DNA of 64,000 nucleotides from Membranipora membranacea (taxonomy: Eukaryota > Bryozoa > Gymnolaemata > Cheilostomatida > Membraniporidae), in the NCBI GenBank assembly GCA_914767715.1, contig OU612065.1, positions 29,946,001-30,010,000 of the forward strand, written 5' to 3'. This document shows positions 23,930 through 37,698 of the stretch, one piece after another. The translations under genes were made by a program, and so were the position numbers. The notes below the pieces were generated by a model that made no database searches, had not been told where the DNA came from, and saw only the letters and a program-made list of their open reading frames with translations. Position 1 is the stretch's first letter; every line of letters begins with the position of its first letter.

Positions 23930-25354
23930 ACTTCATGAGGTCACTTCCTGTCTTCATTCAGATGAACAAGTTATCTACTCGGGAAATATAAAGGGTGGAA
24001 AGGGGAGGCCAGATATCTCAGACAGGTTTTGACAGCTGGTTGAAGATTGTCCAGAATTGCAGTGAAGTATCCATATTTTGGCCAAGCATTTAGCTAGAGG
24101 TTTTCCAGACTATTTTTCCAATGATAAAAAATGTCACGCGCAAACACGACTCCCATATGTACAGCTGAGAATGCAGGGTTTTGACAGAATAGTCTTTATT
24201 TGCCCGGGTATAAGTTTATTACTATGGTGATATTTACTCAATCATTGAGATTACTAGTCGATTTGACTGTTCAATTATGCCATAATTGACTTCACCTTTT
24301 AGAATTGGAATAAATTTTAAATAAAGAGATTTTGTCCATTATACATAACATTGCTCTTACATATTATACATAAACATACATATATATCGGTACATATGTT
24401 ATACGGTTAATATCTTGATCCAGGCAATAGTTCACTTCCAAATCATGAAACAAACATTTGAGTGGTTTTTTTTTTCATAGAACCCCCTAGTTATTGTTCT
24501 ATCTATGGCTGATTTTCTTTGGGTCAAATATCTTGATATGGCTGATACACCCAAATTATGTTAATTACGGTGTCAGCATCATAGCCTACATGATTATTGT
24601 TACTCTGTATACATGTACTTAGAATTCTTATTTATTCCTTTTGACATGGAAGACAGCGTCGGCATGAGGCAGTTGAAAGACATAAGATCTGTTAATTTAT
24701 GATATCTTATCTACACATAATACCATACCTACATTGTATGTAATTCACTATGGGTCAGCTTATTATATTGAATATTGGGGCAGACTAGCCTAGTATAAAT
24801 GTTGTATTATGTTATGAATATTTTTCTGTTGTGGTCACCTTGTGCCCACAAAATAAATGATTCCTTATAGAATTTGTATTATTTACTTCTCAATTGATCC
24901 TGTACATGGCTAAATGTTGTTTTGGAGGTCTGCTCTGCCAGCTGCTATTCTGCGAATTCAAATTTGCTTCAAGTCTTCATGTTTTAAATCAAAAACACAT
25001 TTTCTGTTGTGTGACTCATCAATTCTCCGAGTGTGTCAATTTCGTTTGTCGAGTCGAATCCATCATCAAACAACAAAAATCTTGGGAGAAGTTAATGGCT
25101 TGTCTTAGCTACTTTAGTCTGATCTGGTTTCTGAAGTTACGATTAATAGTAATGGACTTGTAATCATTTTTATTCATCTGCAGCAAACTGGTAAAGCGTT
25201 GTTGACCCCATAACCTTGTTTGATGACATCATGCAATCATGGAAGGTCATGGTCACATGAATGGCTTCATCACATCAATCTAAATTGACTGAATAGTAAA
25301 CATCATGGCTATCATCTAGCTGAAGACAAAACAGGTTTTTGGCTTCACAGCGAC
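23930..25354. other. 3' UTR of PTPN9-like gene and promoter of QRICH2-like gene
   Basis: AATAAA signals occur at 24320-24325 and 24852-24857, about 390 and 920 nt past the PTPN9-like stop, and either could end the transcript. The rest is AT-rich without a recognised gene. The QRICH2-like start codon is at 25355. Confidence 0.5.
24320..24325 (+). terminator. AATAAA polyadenylation signal (PTPN9-like)
   Basis: Canonical hexamer about 390 nt past the stop; a second one at 24852 is an alternative. Confidence 0.45.
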
Positions 25355-28300
25355 ATGTCTGCAAAGTCTGTGATAAAGGGATTGAGGAAAAGTGATGCCA
25401 CAATTGTACCGCCTCTGGATATTGTGAAACTCAACTTTGGGCAGCTGATCGATCTCTCATTGGGCCAGACAGAAGATTCCAGGAACTATGGTGCTGTCAG
25501 CTTTGGACTACTTCGGGAGTTGTTGCTGGCTATCGTTGACCGGATGGGTTGGTGAAGTTCTCTATATTTACATGTTGCATAGGTCATAAGATAGTGATGA
25601 TTTTGTTATCAACCACCATAGTGGAAGATATCGATATACAATGACAAACATCATATATCAACATGCTATTGCAATGGCTCCTACCACACAAATTGTGATT
25701 TGCAAAAATAGATTGTCCACACTAGATTTGCAAAATATGATTGGCGAATTGTGATATAGCAAAATGAAGGTTTTGGCAAATTGTGACTGGCTAAAAGATC
25801 GTCAGCCAAAATAATGTACATTGGCCAACATACTGTCTGCCACCCGCTTGGTCCGTTATGCAGTTCTATATCTGTATTTCAAAGGTGTCAGAAACAAGGT
25901 AGCTCTGGCCTATGACAGCTCTTCACCACCTGAGGCTGTGTCTGCTGCCAACAGTCCGATGAACAGCCTCCATGAAGTCCCCCCTATAAAGGCTAAATCT
26001 GTAAGTTAGGCTTCTCTGTAAAATTGATAATGGAGCATAGGCCCATAGTTTTTGGGGAGGCAGGGAGGCACTGCCTCCCCTAGACAGCTAAATAAGGTGG
26101 CCTAAATTCAAATTAATTGAATAATCCATGTCATAAACTGCTCCTTTGGGATTTCCATTTGCTATTTATATGACCTAGATTGCTTTGGAGAGGTTGCAGC
26201 AACCCTCCTAGTGATGTTTTGGACCTGCTTCAGATTTCTGCCTCACCCACTATTTCTCCTAGACTACAACCCTGGAGATATAATTTTACTACAAAAAGAC
26301 AAATCTGTAATAACAAGACTTCCGATAGCAACCTGCTCCACATTGACAAATTTTGTCAATCTTGGGCCTCACTATGAAAAGGTGCTATCAACATGGTTCA
26401 TGAAGAGAAGACATCCTTGTCATTGTGAATCGCTCACAAAAAATTACACACAGTTATAAAAAACTATCGGATACAACTTTGACTAGCGGTCTAAGTTGAT
26501 TTTTTCCTTTGTGGGTACTATACTATCCGGATTGAAACTCGTTTTGAGAATTTTTTGCAATTTCTAGGTCAAATTATGCAGAAATATGGATCTGTAATAG
26601 TATGATTGATATCTGGTAAAAGGAGACAACTTGACACTGTTTTTTGTGCAGAATCCAGTGAGAACTGTGTTCTAAAGGTTCCCCCTCTATATCGCGGGAA
26701 CTCAGTTCCAGCCAGTTTCCACTCACTCAGAACACTGGCTTTGACGGGGAGCTAGATAATTAGAACTTGTGATCTGGATTTCGAACTTCACGCTCCACCA
26801 TAACTCAAAATGGTACCATTAATCTATTGATCAGTGATTACGAGGTTGATACTAAACTTGACTTATTTAGAGAGAGATTTCCCCGCCGAAGGAGGAGGCA
26901 GCTGAACCGACAGACTCAAAGAGCCAGCTAATCTCCAAACCTAATTCTCCTCCCCTGCCGCCAACATCACCTGAATCTGAGATTGCTCTCAAACTCGCTG
27001 CTTCATCAAAGACAGGCGAAAAAGAACATGAGATCCATACACCTCAGCAGCAGAAATCTGGGGTAATGATTTCATCATTTATTGCTTATAATTTATCAAA
27101 AAGTTGGATGAGATGAACGCCCTTCCTTGTTTAAGTATATGAATAGTTTCTAATTATCAGGTACACTAGATATTACAATAAGCGGGAGACACCTTTTCAT
27201 CAGAAGAATTTTCAACGGTGAATTTATGCTAAGATAAAAGTACATCTCTGATCACAAATGTTCGTGCCATACAATCCCTGCTAGAGGTGTTGCTCTCTTT
27301 CAGTCAGTAACCGTGTCCTTGATCTTAGAATAAACTCGATCCATAGTTGTCGTTCTGTTCCAGCCTGTTGGTGTGAGAGGTGCAGTCTCGACGCCAGACA
27401 CACGACAGAGATCTGACCCATTGATGGAGAGATTGGTAAAACTTGAGCAGCAAGTACTTGGGCTTAGTAGAAACACACTTGATCTGCAAAGAAAGGTTGT
27501 TTCTTACCATTCATCATAGTTTAAACTTCTATAAGGTTGATTAAAATCAGATGTCATATCACACACCACATCCCGAAGCATGGGCGGCGAAATACCAGTT
27601 GCCTTAGGGGCTAGGCTGCAATATCTGCGCCCATTTGCTCTCAGTTTGCAGGCAGGTCGGAGCACACCTGGGGGCCAACCTAACCCCAGTAGTTGATAGA
27701 CTGCAGTGGGATTCGAACCCACGCCCTTCAACATTTGCACGCTGAAGGGACGGCGCTCTAACCAACTGAGCTACCACCTATTCCTAAAATATGATTGATC
27801 TATGCAGCATGGTTATCTTTGCAATTCAGTATTCAATTCTATTGTTTGTAGGGTTTTTAGGCTAATTTATTAAGCTTTTTAGAGCCTAAATGCCTCCCCT
27901 AGGACTATGGGCCTGACTTTGTCACAGACAGTTAAATTCAAAATTCATTCAAAATTGTGGGAATACTGTGATCCTACAATTGATTCATATAACATAATTA
28001 ATAACCCTGTATCTTAATTTATGTGCTGAAGAAGCAATCATACTTATTTTAGGTCTCCATTTTGTGATCCGATTCTGGTCGAGGGGATCATTGCAATCTG
28101 TATGTTTTATTTATTGAAGGATGAGCATGAACGTGATGACAATGACATTGAGACGCGAATTGTGAACATTGAACATGGTATGACTCTTATGACAGGAATA
28201 GTAGAAAAGATAAAAGATAAAGTCAACAAACTGAACAGGAAGATTGATCTCACTGACCAAAGGTAGGCAACTCATGGAAGGTGATTGAAAGGATGTTTTA

Positions 28301-31300
28301 TTTAAGGTGCTCTGATTGGTTTTAAAAAAGCTTTGCCGCTAGACTCATTTAATACTCTACTACTTTAGTGCCCCTTTAGGGAAAAGGGAGGTGGCAATGA
28401 GAATTTGCTTACTTAAGACATGATACACCTCATCTATTTAGCGCACACTTGTAAAATGTAAGGTTGGGCAAGCTAAGGTTATGTACGAAGAGCTCACCTT
28501 CATTAACAGCGTGGGATCTGAACCTGCAACTCTCAGATTGAGATGCTCGAATCCTAACATGTTCACACCCTGCCACCCTGCATATGTCTGTTTCTTTAAT
28601 ACAGTGATAATGAATCACCTGCTCCCAAGAGAAAACCTACAAAGCGAAGGCAGAAGAAGATTGATCAACCAGACTTTGATGAGGCAGCTGAGGATGGGGA
28701 TCCAGAATATGGAGATCACATGACTTCTGTCACACCAACTCCAGGTATAGTAATCAAGGCCGGGATGACTGGGGCTGACAGCGTTGGTAGTGTTGCCTAC
28801 CTCATAATCTCACCTGAGAGTAAGCTTGAGTTTGGGAATGCTAGAATAGGAAGTAGATTGAACAAAAACGGACTTCCCATAGCACGGTTTGGGTCTTGTT
28901 CCTTTGAGTAGACTTTGGCATCGTTACCATGTGTCGGAGATTACAACGCACAGCATCTTAAAAATAACTACCGACCAGCATTGAAGATATCTCTACAATC
29001 TTGGGTACAAAAGCCTATCTGTCACCCTGATATTACCATGATATTTCTTTACTTTCAAGGAACATTTCAATTTGTCTCATTTAGATGTGGAAATAACTTT
29101 AAGTGAACCAAAACCGGTAAGTCCAGAGACCACAGAGAAAGAAATCGGAAAAGAAAAAAGCCCCGCGAAGGTGGCTGTGGATCAGGAGTACTTGGATAAT
29201 ATTGCAGCCGATCTTCAATATTACAAAGATAGAGTCGAAGGTGAGCAACCTTTCATATTATTACATTGTTGGCTATGATAAAAAGTTATGACAAATTCCA
29301 TGCGAAATTTAGAAGGTTTTTATATTTTATTGCTGTTTTTTCTACAAAGGGCTTGATGAGGCTTTTGGTCAGCATAAGAGAAGCGCAGATAGACTGAAGA
29401 AGTTAGCCATCAGTGGACTGGACAATGTTGATAATCAGCTATCTGGTTGTGTTACATGGGATCAGCTGGAAAAGTAAGTTCACTGGTTTGCTGTCTAATT
29501 GTGTAAAATAGTTTTTTACTGCTGTACGTTGAGTTGTCTTCTTACTGGTCGATGGGAGAAAACTCTTCAGTCATTGTTTGATATATTCCTTACAAACATC
29601 CATAAAATACAAATACGGAAATAAATATATAAATAATATATAAATGAATATTTATATGGTTGTGCATAGATCATTTCTATGTATGTATTGGTAGCACTTA
29701 CACTTTGTACGGGTTTTGTATGTGTGTAGCTTTATCTTGACCAAGGAAATATTTAAATGCGGGGACATTAAAAATTACCATTACAGATCGAAAATAAAAC
29801 TAAAAATATTTTCTAAAATATGAAAATTGTAAAAAACTTAACAGGCATCCCAGAAATGGATCAGAGGGGATTTCGCCCTGAGCTGAGACCTGGTTTTGGG
29901 CTTTGTTTTTGATGATTTGCACCCACATGAATGGGCGCGCGCTGAACATGATGGTTTGTGCCTCTGGATCAGTTCATGCAGACTATGATTACTGTTCGAG
30001 TTGATGTTGGAGACATACTGTTGGTATTGCTGCTGCATTAGACCTTGTTGATCAATATATGCATAAAACAAATCATACCTCATTTCGCTGGTGAGCACTA
30101 CGATAATGCAGAGCGCAAATAATTTTGCAACAAATAAAATAGCTATGTACACAATTATGTATACTGAAGCCTGTTACTTACGAAGCTCAGCATAATATAT
30201 ATACTTACTTCATCCAAGTCACACACTGAACACATGATACACTTTATTACGCTATGATCTGTAGAACAGAAATTTTCCCATCTGAAGAAAAACTTTAATA
30301 CTCAAGAGCTGGCAGGATTGTTAGGTGCTCAGTTTTAATTAAGTCCAACATAAGTGGAAAAATTTACATACGCTCACTTCATTTTTTTATTTGCAGACAC
30401 ATAAACTCTAAGAAATCAGGCTTAGAACCAAGTGGAGGTATAAACTCTGGCCTATCTGATCTGCTAGTTGTCTTTGCTCATGAGGAACTTCAAAAGTAAG
30501 TGACAAGCACATTAATATCAAGTTTTATAGGCTGTGAAGGTGTCCATCTTCTTAGTACACCTTAAAAATTACCTGCCATTGCTGACCGATGATACCTCAT
30601 GCTGATCAATTCAGCCGCAGTGATGCTCACTACTCTACAGAGACGAAAAATTAATTTTTAAATGTAATTATTGATCTTAAAAAAATTGAAATACAAAGAA
30701 GATGACAGTATTGTGCTGATGATGATGATGCCTTAGTTGGGATGGCTATATATAAAATATACTGAAATATCAATTTATTTTACTGAATCTCTGTGCCGTC
30801 AATGAAGTTTTTATCAAATGTCTGAAAACAAGAATTTTGAATTTTAGTCAACTTGGAGTTCAACCGGCAGGCAGAGAATCACTGGGTGCAAGCTCTATAA
30901 GGATGGGAACTGGTACTGGAGGGCCAGAATCAATCGGTCTGCAAAACTCTGGTATGAACTCTGCAATGCACCCCGGCTCCATGATGAATAACCAGTTACC
31001 TCATGGTGGACACGGTCAAACCGCACCATCCAGTCATGCTCGAGCACACACAGGAGCACAGCCTGGGCAACCACAAGGTCTCAATCAGCCAGGCTCTAGT
31101 CCTCAACAAGGGCCTCCATCCGCCACTAACCAGTCTGGTGCATCAGTAGGACAGGCTCCCCACAAACAGGGTGGGTCTAATGTTATTATTCAGCAACAGC
31201 CTCTACAGCCAAACACAAAGTCTAAACAAGTATCCCCAGGTGCAACGCAGGGCTCAGTTCAAGTAATGCCAGGCTCAACGCAAGGCTTACCTGGCTCAAC

Positions 31301-34300
31301 ACAAGGCCAACCTGGCTCAATGAAAGGCTCACCCAGCTCAACGCAAGGGCAACCCGGCTCAACACATGGCCCACCCGGCTCAATGAAAGGCTCACCAAGC
31401 TCGACACATGGCCCACCCGGCTCAACTCAAGGTCAACCTGGCTCAACCCAAGGATTAACCAACTCAGGACTTGTAGGTCAAGGTATATCAACTCCACAGT
31501 CACCTTCACCTCAACTACCCTCATCACCATCTCCTGTTGGAAAAAATTCTTCTACACATCCCCCAAAACAGAAGCAAGGTTCAAGTCATGCTGCCAATCA
31601 ACCAATCGCTCAACAGACTCCAGGAATACAAAATCATCCACAATCTAAAGATGTTCTGCCTGGGTCATCAATGGCTACTCAGCATGGCACTACTATGACT
31701 TCTATTGCTGCTAATGCTGGCGGAATGAAACTAGACTCGAAACCGGTTATCCCTCCAGAAACAGGCTCTAGACACGGCTCCCAAGGGTCACAAGGCAGCC
31801 AGACTAGCAACCAGCATCCGGGTCCTGGTGCATCACAGGTAAACTCGTTTTCTCTTTTCTGAAACTTCATCAAACATTAGCTGTCACTGATAGATGAGAG
31901 ATCAAAGAGGAAAAAGATATCCTCAGAAATCTTTTGTCATTAAAACTTTACACTGTGAAAGAATTGCATCCAACAATATATCAGATAGGGAGATAGATGA
32001 GAGGGATGATTAGAAGATATTTTGTTTATATATTTATCAACGAACCCTAGATCACGATTCAGCTGATGATGTTTATGTATCTAGTAGTGATCCCCTCCCC
32101 TCCCGAGTAGTAGTTGAATGACCACATTTTTGATTAATACAAAGTCACCAAAAGGTCCCCAAAAATTCCCAAAATTATTATAAAGTTTGCAGAGATAATT
32201 TGTTTAAAATGATGATTACCTGGTTAGTTTTCCGACTTTGTAGTTCAGAGGTGGTAGTAAGCCAGGGTCTGTTGCCGAGTTCCCAGGCTACAGATATGGG
32301 CATCCATCTCACACCTCCGGAGCGGGTCAGAGGCTGCCTGTCGCACCTCCTGGTCAGATGCAGGAGTGGCAGGATAGACTCGGTCGCCTTATGAGTGAAG
32401 CTGATTCTTCGGATATGAAGAGACCTGGTCCCTCAGCTAACCTGAGAAAGACACTCGGGTCATTGGGTAAGTCAGCAAGAACGGTATTAGGCAGATAAAT
32501 GATTGTGTGTTTTATTTGAGTTGCTTTTAGTGGCATTCCATTATAATCTCAGTAATTTATAAAATGGCATGCCACTAACCATGTCCAGCACCAAAGTTTA
32601 AGCACTAGGTATCCCAGAAGGCAACAGCTATACTTGAGGATTCGGCTCAGCGGAACATAAACACCTATTAGAATGATTTTGGCTGCCAAATGAAATGTGT
32701 ATCATAATACTATAATAATCAATGGCTGGGTTGAGGTTGAAGCGGAGTGTGAGAATTTGAAGAGAAGCTTGAAGTTGAGCAAGTAACAGTTTACCAATGG
32801 AAACATTATAAACATTACTTTGAAGGACATGTATTGAGTCACTTCCTTCAAAATGAGTTTTGATTAGATAGAAGGACTGTAGCAGTCATTATCACAGACT
32901 GGTGGATCACAGTTTGCATCGTTGTTCAATCTGAATAATGCATTAACCAACTTCAGTCCGAATTGAAAAAGGGGATTCAATTATCTGGTTTGACAGCTCA
33001 AAGTTTTTTGTTGACATTCTGCTGATTCAGCCAATGCAGCATCAATATTGTTAAACCTGTAACCAACATTTAACAAATTCATAATAATATAACTTAGATT
33101 ACCATGTAACTTTTCATACCGCTGTATAGAGAACTCATACCTTTATGTTGAATTTAAATATTCTGACGGTTTCAGCTGATGTCACACAGAAGCATGAGAC
33201 TTTGGGTGGGATTGTTGATTTGGTGAACCAACAGAAAGCTGACAAGACAGCTCTCCAGGCGCTTCAAGATACCACTGAGGAGAAATTAACCAATCTGGAG
33301 GAACTTCTGAAACAAAGAGAAGATGAGCTTATTGCCTTCAGAGAGCTCGTCCAGTAAGTTCACAACTTTGTATTGTCAGCACGGTTGAGCCAGGCTCATT
33401 TTATGTGCCCCGCAATATATATGGAAAGCATAGTTGTACCTGAATATTTCAGCATGACCATTCAAGATTGATCAGTTATATTATATCCAATTGAGCTGTA
33501 CGATTGTTTCTCTTATTTTCAAAAATCTGGGTGTGCCGAAATCGGGCGGCTGGTCTTTTTGTATTGTGAAGATGAGTGATGAATAGTACCTGTGAAAAGG
33601 TTGGATTGATGGGAAGACCCACAATCTGTGATTGAGATTAAAGGAAAAAACATGGAATCTTATCTCAATGATACCATCTCTGGCGTCAGTTCACTGAAAA
33701 GAGCATTGTTGACAGCTTTTGACGATGTAACTTTGACCTGGATCAAGCTGAGATAAAGCTGGTATGACCATCGGCCTGATCTTGCAGGGCTTTACAGTTG
33801 CATTGTGGGAAAATTATTTAAACATGTAATAATGTTCACCCCTGTCATCCGTTGAATACCGATTATGTATTATTATCTCAGGCATGTATCAGCTAACAAG
33901 GTCGATCGTGATTACCTCACTTTTGCGATATCGATGAAAGCTGACAAGAAGGATGTGGCTGATATGATTGATACTAAATACTTCAATCACGTCACAAAGT
34001 CCCTGGCTCAATCCATCGATGATGTGAGGACAAGAGTGAAGACAGTTGAACAGGCTTCAAGCTGGAAGTATGTTTACCATGTTGTTTCTGCAGTGAATAA
34101 AATTTTGTTTATTTAAAAAATATAAACACCTCAGTTTCCAGCGAGAACATTATTATATATAGAAGCTGGATAATGTTTATATTCAAAAAACCATGTAAAT
34201 ACTTTATATAACTGATGTGCATTGGCCATAGGTGGTGATTATTTTAACCATTCTGTTAACGTTTATGCTTTTATTTCCTTTTCACCTTTTTTCGACACTA

Positions 34301-36870
34301 TTTGGAAAACATTTCACCACTGAAATGATATAGACTGGCAATAATATCATAATGAATAATTGTTTAGACCAAAGTGAGCAGTGAATTATTTCATAGTCTT
34401 TTGTTCTGGATTTTGAATAACAATTTCTGACGTGTTTAGAGAAACCGTTGACAAGTTGCTTCAGAAATTGAACCATAAGGCTGACAAGGAAGATATGCTG
34501 GCAATAAAGAAGATCCTACAAAGCTTTGATGCCAAACTTCATGAGCTGACTATTAAGGATTCCGCGGTATGTTAAACTGTAACCATTTTACTGACTGGCA
34601 TTGAGATAACTCCATCAGCACACTGTATCTCTGATGGTTAGTCCAAGTACCCAACATGTGCCTGCCTCTTATTTTGTAATTTGACCATTGGTTGCCACAC
34701 CAAATTCCTCCTGAGGACATTCGAATCACCTGTTCATCCAAGTCACATCAAGTCACTTATTCATCTAAGACAAATCAAGTCACATCAAGTCACCTATTCA
34801 TCCAAGTCAAACCAAGTTACTTGTGACTATGCTCTGTTACTTGTTATGTTGTTGCGATAAATATGTGTCCAATGAACAGCCACATGTCACTTGTAACATG
34901 CAACATACATATCGTATCATGTATCATCAATCTTGTGTATCATGTATCTTATGCATATCGTATCATGTATCATCGATCTTATATGTATCTGTATCTGTAT
35001 CATTATATTCATGTAAAGATTGCTGGAGAGCAGCTTAAAGGGCAACCAAGGTTTCGCAGCAATGCATTAATGGGTAGCAAATAATGTGCTGGGCAGCATC
35101 AGCTTTGTGCATTATGCGATGCAAAACTCAAAGTAGTTGCTGACTCTAATCTGGGTAACACTTCAGTTTAGGGGAGGTTCCAAGACTTTGCTGTAATAAT
35201 TATAGAGCACAGGCTAAATAATAACAGGAACAGGAAACTGCTATGTGGTATTCTCTTTTAGCTGAGTTTGAGTACCTGATGGAAGAAATGTTTCACAAGA
35301 ATTCTGGCTGAATAATCATCCGAATTATATTTTGTCTTTTTCCCCATGCAGAAGGTGCAATCTGCTATTAATCAATGGCCATCAATGAGAAGTTGTTTGA
35401 AACTTTGGTTGCCCTTTAATAAAAGTGATTATTATACATCTGAGTGTGACATTATTGTCTGAATTAAATTGATTTTTAGCAGCATCAGAATGATGAGGCA
35501 GCAGCGTTTAGAAAGCAGATGATACCATGGAATTGTCTGTCTTGTACAAAAACTGTGCACATGGATGGTAATAAAATGTAAGTGTACAAACTTTTCAACA
35601 TGATGTTTGAAAGAGTTGACTTGTAAAACAATTGCATGTCACAATTATATAAGGCCAAGTTGATAAACATCAAACAACAAAAGATTAGTTCACAAATATA
35701 AAGGTAGCGAAGAAGACCTGTCTAGGATCCTGATGTTTAGTGTCCACTAGACACAGCACAGTGCTTGGACACCTTCACACAGGAATAGGATTCTACGTGA
35801 AGAATGAAGTATATTAATACAAACTATTAAATCGGACAAACCGGGCTCACAATAATTCAAGAAATTTTGATTTCTATTCCAAGTTTGCCGTTGTGGGTGT
35901 TAAAAATTTACAACGGGCGAAAACAAAAAAAATCCAAAGAAAGATATTTTTGCCTGTAATCTGTTCTAAATTCTTTCACGATAAGAAGCAGTGAACGACA
36001 TTCACGGTCTCGACACAATGATAACTACTGGTATTATTTCCTCTTGATCAGGCCGACCAGCTTACCGCTGGAGCCCGGAGTATCAGGCTTTAAGACGAGT
36101 AGGCCATACACGGCGTATGAGCTGAAGAGTATCCGTGAGCAGCTGCAGGACAGATCAGATGACAGATATGCGGACGTATACAGTCAGCCCCGCCCAACAG
36201 GAGGAGCCTTTACTATGGTGGATCCACTAAAACACCTCAGAAACAACAGGAATGCTGCTGTGGGTTTTCAACATAATTATTCATTATTTTCAATGGATTT
36301 CAACTTTCATTACTCATGAGCTTGCAGAATAGACTTACACTTGTATTCACCATGTAAGAAAAAGAAAGTTTATGATGATAGCACGGCTTACACATATGGT
36401 AGGTTAGACTTTCTCAGTTAACTGTGGATTAATAATGATGTGGCAAAGTCATCCATCGTTTATCGGAGAGGTATACACCCGAGAGTGCTGGAGACTGGAA
36501 CAATCAACCTTGAAAGCTCCTCCAGATGTGACAAAGTCACCCATAATTTATTTAGGTGAAAGTTCAACGAGATAAAACACTCTTACAGCATTGGCTTCTT
36601 GTGTTTCAGATACAGGATGAGGTCATCACAGGACGACCTTCACCTTCTCCTACTGGAGGTAATCCCTATCCGACAATCAATATCTACAATCACACGGTCA
36701 TTGGTCACGATGGTAAAATATACAAAGGTGTACACCAGGACAAACTGCCTGATATCATCCACATGCAAAACGCACGGAACGGGCTAACTGATCCTAGTCC
36801 ATCTACTACTCACACCCAAAGCCTAGCTGCAAATCCATCCCTTACTGTCACAAAATCTCCCTCAATGTAA
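25355..36870 (+). CDS. QRICH2: QRICH2-like sperm-flagellar protein (DUF4795)
   Basis: QRICH2 is needed for sperm flagellum structure in mammals. Exons: 25355-25547, 25885-26000, 26871-27062, 27364-27495, 28120-28262, 28605-28744, 29085-29240, 29350-29473, 30397-30495, 30848-31838, 32244-32466, 33176-33353, 33882-34067, 34440-34566, 35483-35577, 36052-36259, 36610-36870. Every phase closes, giving 1,187 aa. The N-terminus (residues 1-65) holds the family's opening helix region (LLRELLLAIVDRMG). Coiled-coil segments lie around 190-260 and 345-430. Residues 431-762 are a Gln/Gly/Ser/Pro-rich repeat region, the counterpart of the glutamine-rich part. Residues about 837-1030 form DUF4795 (repeated ADK-type heptads, then WNCLSCTKTV with a CxxC). 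The conserved RPYTAYELKSIR follows. The last exon has the less typical motif NIYNHTVIGHDGKIY. Mammalian QRICH2 is longer (about 1,660 aa). Confidence 0.88.
27554..27783 (-). mobile_element. tRNA-derived SINE, family 1, copy 1
   Basis: Reading on the minus strand it starts with a tRNA-like head: A box TAGCTCAGTTGG near 27770 and B box GGTTCGAATCC near 27715. A tRNA-unrelated body follows, including GTGCTCCGACCTGCCTGCAA. The head pairs as an acceptor-less tRNA, and the body matches the copy at 58670-58865, so it is a SINE and not a working tRNA gene. It sits in a QRICH2-like intron. Confidence 0.85.
28440..28595 (-). mobile_element. Possible tRNA-derived SINE remnant
   Basis: On the minus strand AGTTGCAGGTTCAGATCCC near 28508-28530 resembles a B box. 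No good A box or shared body was found. It abuts the acceptor of the QRICH2-like exon at 28605. Confidence 0.3.
31267..31462 (+). repeat. 21-bp coding tandem repeats (PGSTQGQ type)
   Basis: Imperfect 21-bp units of the GGCTCAACRCAAGGNCNACC type encode PGSTQGL, PGSTQGQ, PGSMKGS, PSSTQGQ, PGSTHGP and so on, about nine in a row. A higher 63-bp order (STQGQ-STHGP-SMKGS) is visible. They lie in the QRICH2-like exon 10. Confidence 0.85.
34742..35003 (+). repeat. Short tandem repeats in a QRICH2-like intron
   Basis: Two adjoining arrays: CAAGTCACAT/CACTTATTCATC units at 34742-34815, and TATCATGTATC/GTATCTGTATC units at about 34910-35005. Confidence 0.6.
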
Positions 36871-37162
36871 TTCCTGCAAAAAGATGTTCGAAAGCTGAGA
36901 TACCAAACCCTACCATTTGAGTATAGCTGGGTCATTGAATACTGTCGCTCAGCCTAGTGAACATTAACAGAGACTGGTGCTGTTCAAATATCATAGTTTC
37001 TTCAACATTAACTAAGTAGCAGTAAATGCGACTGGAAAAGGTAAAACTGTGCCTCTTCTCAATCTGCCTTGCACTCCAGTCATGGCTAACAAGTGACAGT
37101 GTGGAATACTCTACCCACAGTCATCATGATTATATCTATGGTGTTAATAATTTCTGACCCTA

Positions 37163-37168
37163 AATAAA
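37163..37168 (+). terminator. AATAAA polyadenylation signal (QRICH2-like)
   Basis: Canonical hexamer 293 nt past the QRICH2-like stop codon. Confidence 0.55.
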
Positions 37169-37651
37169 ATACTGATCTTGCAATCTCTCAATGGTGTTGG
37201 ACTGAGTAGTAGAGAGAAGTAAATAGAGGAGAGTTGGTGGGCTATCTCGATCTAACTCGTGTATATGCCTTATATGTTGACTATGCTGGAGTGTAACGAT
37301 ACCTGATACAGTCAGAATGTAAGGGCCGACTTTCATCATGATATACCGGTTTTGGAATCTTACTACTCTTAAACAATGATGAAAGTTTGCTTGGCATGTG
37401 CTGAGTTATGATTATGTGTCCATTCAGTGTTAAGTGTCAAATTCAGAACTCAGTTCAGACACAAAGGAAGTTTTGTCAATTACTGTCCCTTCACCCTATG
37501 ATTAGTCTAGCCTAGCTGATCGAACACGTAACACAGCATATAAAGTGGATTTGATGTCTGCTTTTCAATCTCATAAAAACCATCCTAAGGCATGTTAAAG
37601 AGTGGTAAGATGATTGGAATGAGTTGAAGTCGGTAATCAGGCCGATCTAAA

Positions 37652-37698
37652 GAGTTGGCCTTTGGTTTCCAATAACATTGGAAACCAAAGGACAACTC
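37652..37698. repeat. Near-perfect 47-nt hairpin
   Basis: GAGTTGGCCTTTGGTTTCC pairs with GGAAACCAAAGGACAACTC around a short loop. Only one base in each arm is unpaired. It could be a solo fold-back element or an RNA hairpin. Confidence 0.7.

Noticed and set aside
26180-26459. Overlapping plus-strand frames between QRICH2-like exons as a transposase remnant
   Set aside because: Some transposon-like feel but no catalytic motif or terminal repeats could be pointed out.
27705-27783. tRNA gene on the minus strand
   Set aside because: A and B boxes are good, but the acceptor arm does not close and the following body matches another SINE copy.
31222-31530. Minus-strand Leu/Ser/Val repeat frame
   Set aside because: Mirror of the QRICH2-like tandem repeats.
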